This document shows positions 8,023 to 14,784 of a stretch of DNA of 19,903 nucleotides, one piece after another. Under the pieces are notes generated by a model. The model was not told where the DNA came from, searched no databases, and saw only the letters and a program-made list of their open reading frames with translations. The stretch's first letter is position 1, and each line of letters opens with the position of its first letter. The DNA comes from a bacterium. Lineage in GTDB: Bacteria > UBP13 > UBA5359. Both the position numbers and the translations under genes were made by a program. Where the stretch lies: positions 1 through 19,903 of the forward strand of contig JAQUEL010000033.1 in NCBI GenBank assembly GCA_028685295.1, written 5' to 3'.

Positions 8023-9202
8023 TAAGGTAGGCGGCAGCTGGCGTTTTTTACATGATATGGCTGAAGGACTTTCAGCCCGTGGACATAGAGTAGATGTTCT
8101 GGTTCCCAAAGCATCTCCCGGCCTACCGGAAAGGCAGCTTCTGGATGGATTTACCCTTTGGCGTTATGGTGATGCTAATAAAGGCCCGGCAAGCCAATTG
8201 CGTTTGGCTATGGCGTTACGGCGACAGATGCTTGCTTTAAGTAAAGAAGAGTGGGATTTAATTAATTATCATTTTGCCTGGCCGTCTGTAGCATCCATTC
8301 CGATGCCGGAGGCTTCTCTCATGAGTGTTCCTCTGATATACACCTTTCAAGGGCCCTGGTGTGAGGAGTATCTTTCTACGCTCAGAGGGATACATATGAA
8401 GCCTTTGCAGCAGACAGGAATTAGGATTTCTTATCGTCTGCGCCGTGATATGGAGGGCAGACTTCTAAGGCGGTGCCGGCAAATACTGGTCCTCAGTAAT
8501 TTTTCCAGAGAGATACTGCGTCGCATTCATGGCCCTGGCCTGAATGTTACCGTTATGAAAGGCGGTATAAAATCAGAATCAACCGCCGTTCATCTTACCA
8601 AATATGAGGCCAGACGCCGGTTGGGCCTGATAAAGGATGGGCGGATTATATTTACCGTCAGGCGTTTGTCGCCGCGTATGGGACTGGATGTTCTTATTGA
8701 ATCGATATTGTTGCTGCAACGCCGTTTATCGGATATACATCTGATCATCGGGGGGCGAGGAGAAAGCCAAACAGAATTACAGCGACTGATATCCAGGCAC
8801 GGGCTGGATAATATAATCCGCCTGGAAGGGTTTATACCTGAAGATAAATTAGCGCTCTATCTGAGAGCGGCAGATCTGGTTGCCATGCCCTCTTTGGAGC
8901 TTGAAGGCTTCGGGCTGGTCTCGTTACAAGCCATGATGAACGGCACCCCTGTCATGGGAACACCCATCGGCGGGAATAGAGAGCTTATAGGTTCTCTGGA
9001 TAAGCGGTTACTCTTTAGAGGTCTATCTCCCCATATGCTGGCAGAGGGCATGGCGGATTTCTTTACCCATCGCTCCGATTATCCCTCTGCGGATGAGGTG
9101 CTGGATTTTTATAATAATAACTATAATTGGGATATGGTGTTGAATGATTGGGAGAATGCTTTTATCGCTATCGCCGCTTCTTCAGGCGGGCTTCAGCTTT
9201 GA
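7985..9202 (+). CDS. GT4-family glycosyltransferase with EX7Q instead of EX7E
   Basis: A 405-residue GT-B enzyme overlapping the previous gene by 38 nt. TTG 7985 has GAGGTGA at 7972-7978 with 6-nt spacing; ATGs at 7994 and 7997 are possible but lie too far from that site. The N-terminus reads Met-Arg-Ile-Met-Met-Leu-Gly-Asp followed by a Lys-Val-Gly-Gly-Ser loop. The donor domain has Thr-Val-Arg-Arg-Leu-Ser-Pro-Arg-Met-Gly-Leu, typical of GT4. The usual Glu-x7-Glu is altered: Glu307 is kept but residue 315 is Gln (codon CAA at 8927), in Glu-Gly-Phe-Gly-Leu-Val-Ser-Leu-Gln. The following Gly-Thr-Pro-Val-Met-Gly-Thr-Pro-Ile-Gly-Gly segment is normal. It is the last of the coupled GT array. Family is sure; whether the Gln alters activity is open. 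Confidence 0.9.
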   Translation: MRIMMLGDAVYPDKVGGSWRFLHDMAEGLSARGHRVDVLVPKASPGLPERQLLDGFTLWRYGDANKGPASQLRLAMALRRQMLALSKEEWDLINYHFAWPSVASIPMPEASLMSVPLIYTFQGPWCEEYLSTLRGIHMKPLQQTGIRISYRLRRDMEGRLLRRCRQILVLSNFSREILRRIHGPGLNVTVMKGGIKSESTAVHLTKYEARRRLGLIKDGRIIFTVRRLSPRMGLDVLIESILLLQRRLSDIHLIIGGRGESQTELQRLISRHGLDNIIRLEGFIPEDKLALYLRAADLVAMPSLELEGFGLVSLQAMMNGTPVMGTPIGGNRELIGSLDKRLLFRGLSPHMLAEGMADFFTHRSDYPSADEVLDFYNNNYNWDMVLNDWENAFIAIAASSGGLQL

Positions 9203-9293
9203 AACTTCAGACTTTAGACCGGCGGATGCCCCCTGGCATAAATTCTGCATCTCCTCTTTTTAACCCGGTATGCCGGAGGAGGAACCAGCTTAA

Positions 9294-9677
9294 ATGTCAA
9301 CAGATAAATTGATGATGCTCAAGGATGAGAACGTACAGCTATTTCTGACGGAAACAGCTAATTCCCTGATTAAGCTGGATCTTATCATATACTTCCATGA
9401 TAAGTCTTCCTCATGGTACGACCTGGAAGAAATATCGGTTTTCATGGGAAGAAGCATAGAGGTCCTAGATTCCGAGCTGGAAGAACTCGTCTTGAAGGGA
9501 ATAATAGAAAAATCCATTTGCAGTCAGAAAATAAAGACGGTTTATCGCTATGGCGGCGATGAGTCAACCAGAAAGAGAGTAGACAGCTTCATCTCTTCCT
9601 ACAATGATTATATAGAGAGGCTCAAGATTATCTGTACCCTATTAAAGAATGATTCAGCAGTAAAGAATGTAGTTTAA
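9294..9677 (+). CDS. Small winged-helix (HTH) protein inside the polysaccharide cluster
   Basis: A 127-residue soluble acidic protein without a signal peptide, preceded by GGAGGAGG in the 91-bp gap. The predicted order is a leading helix (about 24-36), a second helix with Tyr-Asp-Leu-Glu-Glu-Ile-Ser (42-51), a third helix with Ser-Ile-Glu-Val-Leu-Asp-Ser-Glu-Leu-Glu-Glu-Leu (54-69), and a wing formed by Gly-Ile-Ile-Glu-Lys-Ser up to Val-Tyr-Arg-Tyr-Gly (69-87). This is the pattern of MarR/ArsR-like winged-helix domains. The remaining tail is charged and helical. It lies between the GT array and the initiating transferase in the same direction, so it may regulate the cluster. This is inferred from secondary-structure pattern; I do not recognise a named family. 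Confidence 0.75.
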   Translation: MSTDKLMMLKDENVQLFLTETANSLIKLDLIIYFHDKSSSWYDLEEISVFMGRSIEVLDSELEELVLKGIIEKSICSQKIKTVYRYGGDESTRKRVDSFISSYNDYIERLKIICTLLKNDSAVKNVV

Positions 9678-9699
9678 ATACGAAGACAAGAGGCTGATC

Positions 9700-10368
9700 A
9701 TGAAGGAAATGCCGATAAAGGATAAGGAAATATGGAGCGATCTGATTGGTGAACGTAAAGATTGTATGGTATATGGCTATACCAAGCGATTGCTGGATCT
9801 CTCTGTATCGATAACTCTGTTGCTATTGCTCTCTCCAATGTTGCTGTTGACCGGTCTGATTATATATCTGGAAGATAGGGGTTCCATACTCTATCGCCAG
9901 ACAAGAGTCGGAATAAACGGCAGATTCTTCAATATATTAAAGTTCAGATCGATGGTGCCTGATGCTGATACGAGATTGCAGGAGGTCAGCCATCTTAATG
10001 AGCTTGACGGCCCGGTATTCAAGATACGCAATGATCCTCGTATCACCAGGGTAGGCCGCGTTATAAGGAAATTAAGTATAGATGAATTGCCTCAACTCTT
10101 TAATGTGCTCAAAGGGGAGATGAGTCTGGTAGGCCCTCGCCCGCCATTGCCGTCGGAAGTGGAACAGTACGAAGATTGGCAATTAAGGCGCCTAAGTGTC
10201 ATGCCGGGCATTACCTGTATCTGGCAGATAAGCGGTCGTAATGAACTCAGCTTCGATGATTGGGTGCGTCTAGACCTTCAGTACATAGATAGCCAGTCAA
10301 TCTGGCAAGACTGTAGAATTCTTCTTCTTACTTTACCCGCCGTACTGCATAGACGCGGTGCGTATTGA
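9700..10368 (+). CDS. Polyprenyl-phosphate sugar-1-phosphate transferase, short form (PF02397)
   Basis: A 222-residue initiating transferase that moves a sugar-1-phosphate from a nucleotide sugar to undecaprenyl phosphate on the cytoplasmic face. A single hydrophobic re-entrant helix with a central Ser-Pro lies at about residues 29-54. Then come Tyr-Arg-Gln-x-Arg-Val-Gly, Phe-x-Ile-Leu-Lys-Phe-Arg-Ser-Met, Asn-Asp-Pro-Arg-Ile-Thr-Arg-Val-Gly, and the catalytic Asp-Glu pair (Asp128-Glu129 in Ile-Asp-Glu-Leu-Pro-Gln). After that is Gly-Glu-Met-Ser-Leu-Val-Gly-Pro-Arg-Pro and Pro-Gly-Ile-Thr-x-x-Trp-Gln-Ile-Ser-Gly-Arg. There is no N-terminal four-helix plus CoA-binding-like region as in WcaJ/WbaP, so it is the PglC-like minimal form. 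Unusually it is the last rather than the first gene of the biosynthetic run. Sugar specificity cannot be read off. Confidence 0.95.
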   Translation: MKEMPIKDKEIWSDLIGERKDCMVYGYTKRLLDLSVSITLLLLLSPMLLLTGLIIYLEDRGSILYRQTRVGINGRFFNILKFRSMVPDADTRLQEVSHLNELDGPVFKIRNDPRITRVGRVIRKLSIDELPQLFNVLKGEMSLVGPRPPLPSEVEQYEDWQLRRLSVMPGITCIWQISGRNELSFDDWVRLDLQYIDSQSIWQDCRILLLTLPAVLHRRGAY

Positions 10369-10441
10369 TCACTTCCAGGTCAAAAGGGTATTTCTACCTC
10401 CGTATAGAATAGATAAGTAAAATCTATATGGGGGAAGGCAT

Positions 10442-11281
10442 ATGCGGTTCTTAAGATCCTGTTTGTTTATTGCTTTGTTAGTTGTGGTAGCTAGTGTAAC
10501 AATAGAAGCGGCCGGGATACCGGTTGGTACCTCTGTCACCAACCAGGCAAGCATTTCATACTCTTCCGGAGAGGGTGTGCAGTATTTTGCTGTATCCAAC
10601 ACTGTAGCTACCAGCGTGCTTCAGAGCTACGGGGTGGCAATGACAGCAGAAAAAACCGCGGTGGATGTGCAGGCAGGCTCCGAGACATTGCTTGTAATCA
10701 GCCTGACCAATATCGGCAATGGTCCGGATAGCTTTGCTCTTGCCGCCGCTACGGGAAAGGTTTGGCCTGTATCGGTTTATGCTGATGCTAATGGCGACGG
10801 CATATTGCAGGATGGAGAGAGGGTGCCGCTTCTTAAAACAGATGCTTTGGCTGCTGATGCCGTTCAAAAGCTTTTTGTTGTGGTGACAGTGGCTGAAGAT
10901 GTGGTTGACGGCGATAGCGATACTCTCAATATGGTGGCTAAATCCGTCGGAGATGTTAATAAAACCGCTTCGGTTGCAATTCTCTTGAATTTACGGCGGG
11001 CTTCGATGACTCTTGATAAACGTGTGGATAAAGCTGATGCTATGACGGGTGAAACACTCACCTATACGATAACGTATACGAATAATGGTAGTCTGGCTGC
11101 GGATGAAGTGGTGCTGACCGACACGATTCCGCTCAACAGTGCTTATGTTTCCGACAGCCTGAAACTGAATGGTGTTGCTCACCAAGTGCAGCCGGATGCT
11201 GCCGGTAAGCTGGTGATCCGGATCGGTAGCGTGGCTGCAGGCGACACCGGTACGGTGACTTTCCAGGTGCAGGTGAAATAA
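10442..11281 (+). CDS. Exported DUF11-domain protein with an EF-hand-like calcium loop
   Basis: A 279-residue secreted protein. A classic signal peptide (Met-Arg-Phe-Leu-Arg, a hydrophobic core, Ile-Glu-Ala-Ala) ends near residue 24. Residues about 60-160 form a beta-rich domain containing a 12-residue loop, Asp115 to Glu126, with Asp, Asn, Asp, Gly and Glu at EF-hand positions 1, 3, 5, 6 and 12. Residues about 185-279 form a DUF11 domain, recognisable by Lys-Arg-Val-Asp-Lys-Ala-Asp, Gly-Glu-Thr-Leu-Thr-Tyr-Thr-Ile-Thr-Tyr-Thr-Asn-Asn-Gly and Asp-Thr-Ile-Pro, ending Thr-Phe-Gln-Val-Gln-Val-Lys at the stop. A GGGGGA ribosome site precedes the ATG. The next gene also ends in a DUF11 domain. A surface or matrix role beside the polysaccharide genes is inferred; no enzymatic activity is evident. 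Confidence 0.88.
   Translation: MRFLRSCLFIALLVVVASVTIEAAGIPVGTSVTNQASISYSSGEGVQYFAVSNTVATSVLQSYGVAMTAEKTAVDVQAGSETLLVISLTNIGNGPDSFALAAATGKVWPVSVYADANGDGILQDGERVPLLKTDALAADAVQKLFVVVTVAEDVVDGDSDTLNMVAKSVGDVNKTASVAILLNLRRASMTLDKRVDKADAMTGETLTYTITYTNNGSLAADEVVLTDTIPLNSAYVSDSLKLNGVAHQVQPDAAGKLVIRIGSVAAGDTGTVTFQVQVK
10784..10819 (+). other. EF-hand-like calcium-binding loop in the DUF11 protein
   Basis: The codons give Asp-Ala-Asn-Gly-Asp-Gly-Ile-Leu-Gln-Asp-Gly-Glu, matching canonical EF-hand loop positions 1, 3, 5, 6 and 12. The same kind of Asp-x-Asn-x-Asp-Gly loop is common in secreted bacterial surface proteins without a full EF-hand. Calcium binding is inferred, not shown. Confidence 0.6.
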
Positions 11282-11293
11282 ACTGACGCTGAA

Positions 11294-11300
11294 GGTGGAG
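11294..11300 (+). promoter_or_regulatory. Ribosome binding site deciding the start of the glycoside-hydrolase-like gene
   Basis: GGTGGAG lies 6 nt upstream of ATG 11307. The alternative GTG at 11295 is part of this site itself and has no good site of its own. Confidence 0.7.
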
Positions 11301-11306
11301 TATAGG

Positions 11307-13874
11307 ATGCAGAATGAAAAAGCAGGCTTACGCGCAGTGACATTCGGCATGCCTATCGCGCCGAAGCTCGCAGAGCACAGGCGGACGCCTCTGTGCCTTC
11401 TCATAGCTCTGCTATGGATGATAATAATGACCCCCGCCGTTATGGCGGCGGGGGTCACTGATTTAAGTGCCGGAGGCAAGCCGCTTTACGAAATCACCTT
11501 TGATAACGGCTGGAAGGCAAGAGTGGGTGCCACATCCAATGAAGTCTTGTCGCTGTTGCAGATATATACCGATAAGGGCGTAGCTTTGATGACATGGCCC
11601 TCTACGGAGTCTCGTTGGCAAGTCGGCACTTCGATAGGCCGTCCTTCTAAATATATCTGTTTTCAGGTAAGCGGCGATACGGTTGCTTTTAATATGACTG
11701 GTGGGACGACAGATGAACCATTAGATTTTCAGCTTCTCTTTGCCGGCGAAAGTCTGGTGGTGGGTGATCGTGTGCTGACGGGCGTTTCCAGAAGATACAT
11801 TGTTGATGCTCATGCCCGGGCATTGGGGTATGTGAATATTGAGAGCTATATGCGTCCCGGCTCCGCTCTGTCCGGTTGCAGCCTGCTGACGCCTAATTTC
11901 CTCAATACGCCATACGGTATGCTAATAAGTGCTCCCGGTTCCAAATGGGTAGATAACGGCAATGCCTTCGGCGGGCTTAGCACACCTTCATTTCGTGGTA
12001 GAAATTGGGCTGGGGAGCCGGTATGGTACGGCATAGGAGAGAATAGAGGCGGAGAATACTATCTATCCTGGACAAGGATAGATACCGGCTATAGAAGCGG
12101 CAGGATAACGCTGCCGGCACAGATGTGGTTTCTTGATGATCGTGGCGGCAGTGCCGACATAATGCGGCAGGTGAACGATGCTTTGAAAATGCGCTGGGAG
12201 AAGCAAGTCGGTCTGGCTCGTCAGTTTCTGGGGGATGCCTTCCAGATAGATATACAGGGTACGATTTACAATGGGTCCAACCCATCCCAGGATCTATATG
12301 CCATGGCCGATCGTTATCTTAAGCCTACTCTGGTTGATGGCCGGTCGAATCCCGAATTCATTGGTTCCTACGGTTACAGGATAATCTTTATTGAACCTTG
12401 GCTCTATTATAACAATCGTAGTTGTCATCCGGTAATGTATGAAGTGCCTCCCTGGATAGGTGGGGAGGCCGGTTTGCGTTACTTTACTGCCGCTGCTCAT
12501 GCTGCCGGTATAAAAGTCGTTGCATGGATGGCGCCAGCCGGCATATATGGTTACTCTCCGCTTTGCATTCAGCGTGACTGGATGGTGGAGAAGTCGGACG
12601 GTACCACCGATAAATCTTTGTGGTTCGGTCGTGATGCCTATTCTCTGGCCAGAGGATACCCTTTTGCAGGAACTATCGGCAGGGGTACAGTAACCTGGGG
12701 GCAGGTACCGCTGTCACCTCCATCATCTCTCTCCATCTCTGCCGTTCAAGGGTCATCCGGCTTTGCCGCCGGCAGTACGCTTTTCTATAAGGTAACTACC
12801 AGCGGCTACCGTGGTGATTCCACTCCCGTGACGGTATCCCTGACTATGCCTGCCGCCAGCGGGCAGTATGCCGCCAGGCTCACCTGGGGGCAGGTAAATG
12901 GTGCCGCCGGCTACAGGATATATCGTCAGGACCCGGCCTCTCAGCGATACAGCCTGCTATCCGAGATAGTCGGCGGGAATATAACCTCCTTTATGGATAA
13001 TAATTCCGGTAAGCTGACGGCGGATTACGAACCGCTCACTTTCAATAACGCTTATATCGATAACGTCAGCGGCAGTTGGAACGGTTTCTACGATTATATG
13101 CTGGAGCGGATGAAATACTTCGCTTTTAAGGATAAAAACGGTAAAATAACCGGTATAGACGGGTATTATTTCGATGCTGCTTTGGTGATGAATGAGGGCA
13201 ATAACGATGATTGGTATTATCGTAACAGGAATATCTCTCAGCCGGTAGCTCTTACCGAAGCTTTTTACTGGGCCATGGCCCGTGAACTTCAGAGTTATGG
13301 ATTACTCTACAGCCAGGAAGTGGATTCCGGCATCGGTCCATATTGGGAGCATAATCCTACGCTGGTAATCGCAGATACGGATTTTTATACACGTGGCGGC
13401 CAGGCAAAGTTCTATAGCAGCAATCCTAACTGGCGCGATGCTGCAGTTGCCGCCAGAAGAAAAAAAATGAATACATTTGTCGACAGTTACGGTTTTCCTG
13501 TAACCGTGTCATATATGGGGTCAGGTGATATGGCGGGATACTATTGGCTCTTCCCGGATGGAAAGTGGCGCCGTTATGCTGATGGCACGATTTATGGGCA
13601 GGCTGCCGCGCAACCGCAGATAACAGTAGATAAGACGGTGGATAAGGCCCAGGCATCGCCGGGAGACACGTTGACGTATACCCTTAATTACCGAAACACC
13701 GGTGTGCAGCCGGCTTTGAATATCGAGATCGAGGATAACCTGGCTTCGGGCCTTCAGTATATTGCCGGCAGTGGCGGCAGTTATGAGGCCGCCACCAGAA
13801 CTATAAGATGGTTTTTATCTCAAGTGGAACCGAATGCCGGCGGCACTCTATCTTTTAAGGCGGTGCTGAAATAA
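11307..13874 (+). CDS. Exported glycoside-hydrolase-like TIM-barrel protein with inserted fibronectin-type segment and C-terminal DUF11 domain
   Basis: An 855-residue exported protein. An unusually long N-terminal region (about 25 residues, partly coded by a dispersed repeat) precedes a hydrophobic stretch ending Val-Met-Ala-Ala near residue 48. Residues about 50-300 are beta-rich, like the N-terminal sandwich of clan GH-D (GH27/GH31/GH36) enzymes. Barrel-like elements follow: Ala-Ala-Gly-Ile-Lys-Val-Val-Ala-Trp-Met-Ala-Pro with a later Asp-Trp, then Gly-Ile-Asp-Gly-Tyr-Tyr-Phe-Asp (Asp623, candidate nucleophile) and Ser-Gln-Glu-Val-Asp (Glu671/Asp673, candidate acid/base). Between them, at about 463-570, sits a fibronectin type III-like segment with Gly-Ala-Ala-Gly-Tyr-Arg-Ile-Tyr-Arg. 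Residues about 769-855 are a DUF11 domain. Substrate is unknown; processing of the locus polysaccharide is a guess. Family assignment is moderate, but exported and multidomain is firm. Confidence 0.82.
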   Translation: MQNEKAGLRAVTFGMPIAPKLAEHRRTPLCLLIALLWMIIMTPAVMAAGVTDLSAGGKPLYEITFDNGWKARVGATSNEVLSLLQIYTDKGVALMTWPSTESRWQVGTSIGRPSKYICFQVSGDTVAFNMTGGTTDEPLDFQLLFAGESLVVGDRVLTGVSRRYIVDAHARALGYVNIESYMRPGSALSGCSLLTPNFLNTPYGMLISAPGSKWVDNGNAFGGLSTPSFRGRNWAGEPVWYGIGENRGGEYYLSWTRIDTGYRSGRITLPAQMWFLDDRGGSADIMRQVNDALKMRWEKQVGLARQFLGDAFQIDIQGTIYNGSNPSQDLYAMADRYLKPTLVDGRSNPEFIGSYGYRIIFIEPWLYYNNRSCHPVMYEVPPWIGGEAGLRYFTAAAHAAGIKVVAWMAPAGIYGYSPLCIQRDWMVEKSDGTTDKSLWFGRDAYSLARGYPFAGTIGRGTVTWGQVPLSPPSSLSISAVQGSSGFAAGSTLFYKVTTSGYRGDSTPVTVSLTMPAASGQYAARLTWGQVNGAAGYRIYRQDPASQRYSLLSEIVGGNITSFMDNNSGKLTADYEPLTFNNAYIDNVSGSWNGFYDYMLERMKYFAFKDKNGKITGIDGYYFDAALVMNEGNNDDWYYRNRNISQPVALTEAFYWAMARELQSYGLLYSQEVDSGIGPYWEHNPTLVIADTDFYTRGGQAKFYSSNPNWRDAAVAARRKKMNTFVDSYGFPVTVSYMGSGDMAGYYWLFPDGKWRRYADGTIYGQAAAQPQITVDKTVDKAQASPGDTLTYTLNYRNTGVQPALNIEIEDNLASGLQYIAGSGGSYEAATRTIRWFLSQVEPNAGGTLSFKAVLK
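11359..11398 (+). repeat. Dispersed 40-nt repeat, copy A (inside coding sequence)
   Basis: This stretch matches 14785-14824 at 35 of 40 positions without gaps. The differences are at repeat positions 12, 19, 22, 28 and 34, and four of the five are transitions. It can fold through GCACAG (11375-11380) with CTGTGC (11391-11396). It encodes the N-terminal extension ahead of the signal peptide core of the glycoside-hydrolase-like protein, which is an odd place for a repeat. Confidence 0.75.
11428..11457. repeat. Perfect 12-bp GC-rich inverted repeat within signal-peptide codons
   Basis: TGACCCCCGCCG (11428-11439) pairs perfectly with CGGCGGGGGTCA (11446-11457) across a six-base loop, TTATGG. The hairpin codes for the end of the signal peptide and the first mature residues (Thr-Pro-Ala-Val-Met-Ala-Ala-Gly-Val-Thr). 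No T-run follows, so it is not a standard terminator. Confidence 0.85.
12693..12707 (+). repeat. 15-nt direct repeat at fibronectin-type insert, copy 1
   Basis: ACCTGGGGGCAGGTA is identical to 12882-12896, and both copies code for Thr-Trp-Gly-Gln-Val. Copy 1 lies at the junction between the barrel and the inserted segment. Confidence 0.85.
12882..12896 (+). repeat. 15-nt direct repeat at fibronectin-type insert, copy 2
   Basis: This is the second exact copy of the 15-mer, 189 bp downstream and in the same reading frame. It lies within the inserted fibronectin-type segment, just before Gly-Ala-Ala-Gly-Tyr-Arg. Confidence 0.85.
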
Positions 13875-13876
13875 AT

Positions 13877-13894
13877 AAAGGGTACAAGAATATA
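13877..13894 (+). promoter_or_regulatory. Ribosome site followed by a candidate ATA start codon
   Basis: AAAGGG (13877-13882) is followed 9 nt later by ATA (13892-13894) in frame with the Ig-like protein. The codons that follow give a complete signal peptide. No ATG, GTG or TTG exists in frame between the previous stop and 13931. Confidence 0.45.
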
Positions 13895-13930
13895 AAAACA
13901 CCTATTCTCTGCATTTGGCTGGGAGCCTGC

Positions 13931-14710
13931 TTGCTTGGCATGGTGCTATCGGCTGCTTTGCCTGCTGCCGGTGCACCGCTTGTCATGAATGTATCTATAG
14001 TCTCTCCTGTCGATGGCATGACTGTGACGAAAACAAATGTGCCCATTACAGCAGAATTCAAGGTAATGCGTGAGGCATTAGTGGCGCTGGAACTCTGTAT
14101 AGACGGCCATCTATATGATCGTTACGGCTTTAGGTTGCCCAGGTCCGGGCAGTATACCTTCAATTGGAATACTGCAGCCTATACTGATGGTGAGCACGTT
14201 ATAAGGGTAACGGCCTACGGCCAATACGGATCCGTGGTAGTAACGGAGGCCAAGGTTTACTTGCGGAAAGGAGATGTTCTGCCGCCGGAAACAGATCCTG
14301 ATACTCCTGCTGGTATAAGTGATATAGCTCTTCAGGTTTCTCGGAACAATCCTTTAACCGGTACGGTGACATTGAGCGTAATTCTGACAGGCAGCGGGGC
14401 GGTAGATCTTATAACCTATCTCATTGATGGAAAGGAGAGATTCTATACCAACAAAATCGATAAGGGCTTTTCTTGGAATACGACCGTTGATTATGACGGG
14501 CCTCACAGAATACAGGCATCTCTATTGACGAAAGGGTGCCTGCTGATTTCACAGCCAATAGAGGTAATAGTTAATAATGGAAGAACGGTAACCAATATTG
14601 CTATGCTGGATTACATACCGGCTTCGGGTTTCGGGCAGGAGAGAGTGGAAAGCCTTCCGGCAAGCACCCTGATAAACACAAAAACTCCCAATCGCCATCT
14701 TTTGCGTTAA
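13931..14710 (+). CDS. Exported protein with two Ig-like domains; start codon uncertain
   Basis: The shortest reading (TTG 13931, GGGAG at 13921-13925) gives 259 residues but only a stub of a signal peptide without a basic n-region. The frame is open upstream. Starting at an ATA at 13892, 9 nt after AAAGGG at 13877-13882, would give 272 residues beginning with Lys-Thr-Pro-Ile-Leu-Cys-Ile-Trp and a complete signal peptide ending Leu-Pro-Ala-Ala-Gly-Ala. The true start may therefore be AUA, or an ATG lost by mutation. The mature part has two beta-sandwich domains: the first with Ser-Pro-Val-Asp-Gly-Met-Thr-Val and Tyr-Thr-Asp-Gly-Glu-His-Val-Ile-Arg-Val (a bacterial Ig-like pattern), the second with Tyr-Asp-Gly-Pro-His-Arg-Ile. 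It follows the glycoside-hydrolase-like gene by 17-56 nt. A binding or scaffold role is inferred. Confidence 0.78.
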   Translation: MLGMVLSAALPAAGAPLVMNVSIVSPVDGMTVTKTNVPITAEFKVMREALVALELCIDGHLYDRYGFRLPRSGQYTFNWNTAAYTDGEHVIRVTAYGQYGSVVVTEAKVYLRKGDVLPPETDPDTPAGISDIALQVSRNNPLTGTVTLSVILTGSGAVDLITYLIDGKERFYTNKIDKGFSWNTTVDYDGPHRIQASLLTKGCLLISQPIEVIVNNGRTVTNIAMLDYIPASGFGQERVESLPASTLINTKTPNRHLLR

Positions 14711-14784
14711 TGGCAATGGAAATGCTGCGCAACTGACCTCAACCTCACTTTTCAAATAAACGGAGCTGAACACTTTGCTTGCCT

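Noticed and set aside
9203-9293. Gap between the GT array and the winged-helix gene considered as a riboswitch or terminator
   Set aside because: There is a 5-bp ATGCC/GGCAT hairpin and a short T-run later, but spacing is poor and I see no conserved riboswitch core such as that of the cyclic-di-GMP class.
10380-10441. Possible promoter before the DUF11 protein gene (TAGAAT at 10405-10410)
   Set aside because: The -10 is fair, but no acceptable -35 lies 16-18 nt upstream. It may still be transcribed from the upstream operon.
10991-11479. Minus-strand frame of 162 codons
   Set aside because: It lies opposite the DUF11 protein and the start of the glycoside-hydrolase-like gene, both of which have clear ribosome sites, signal peptides and domains. 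It is a shadow frame.
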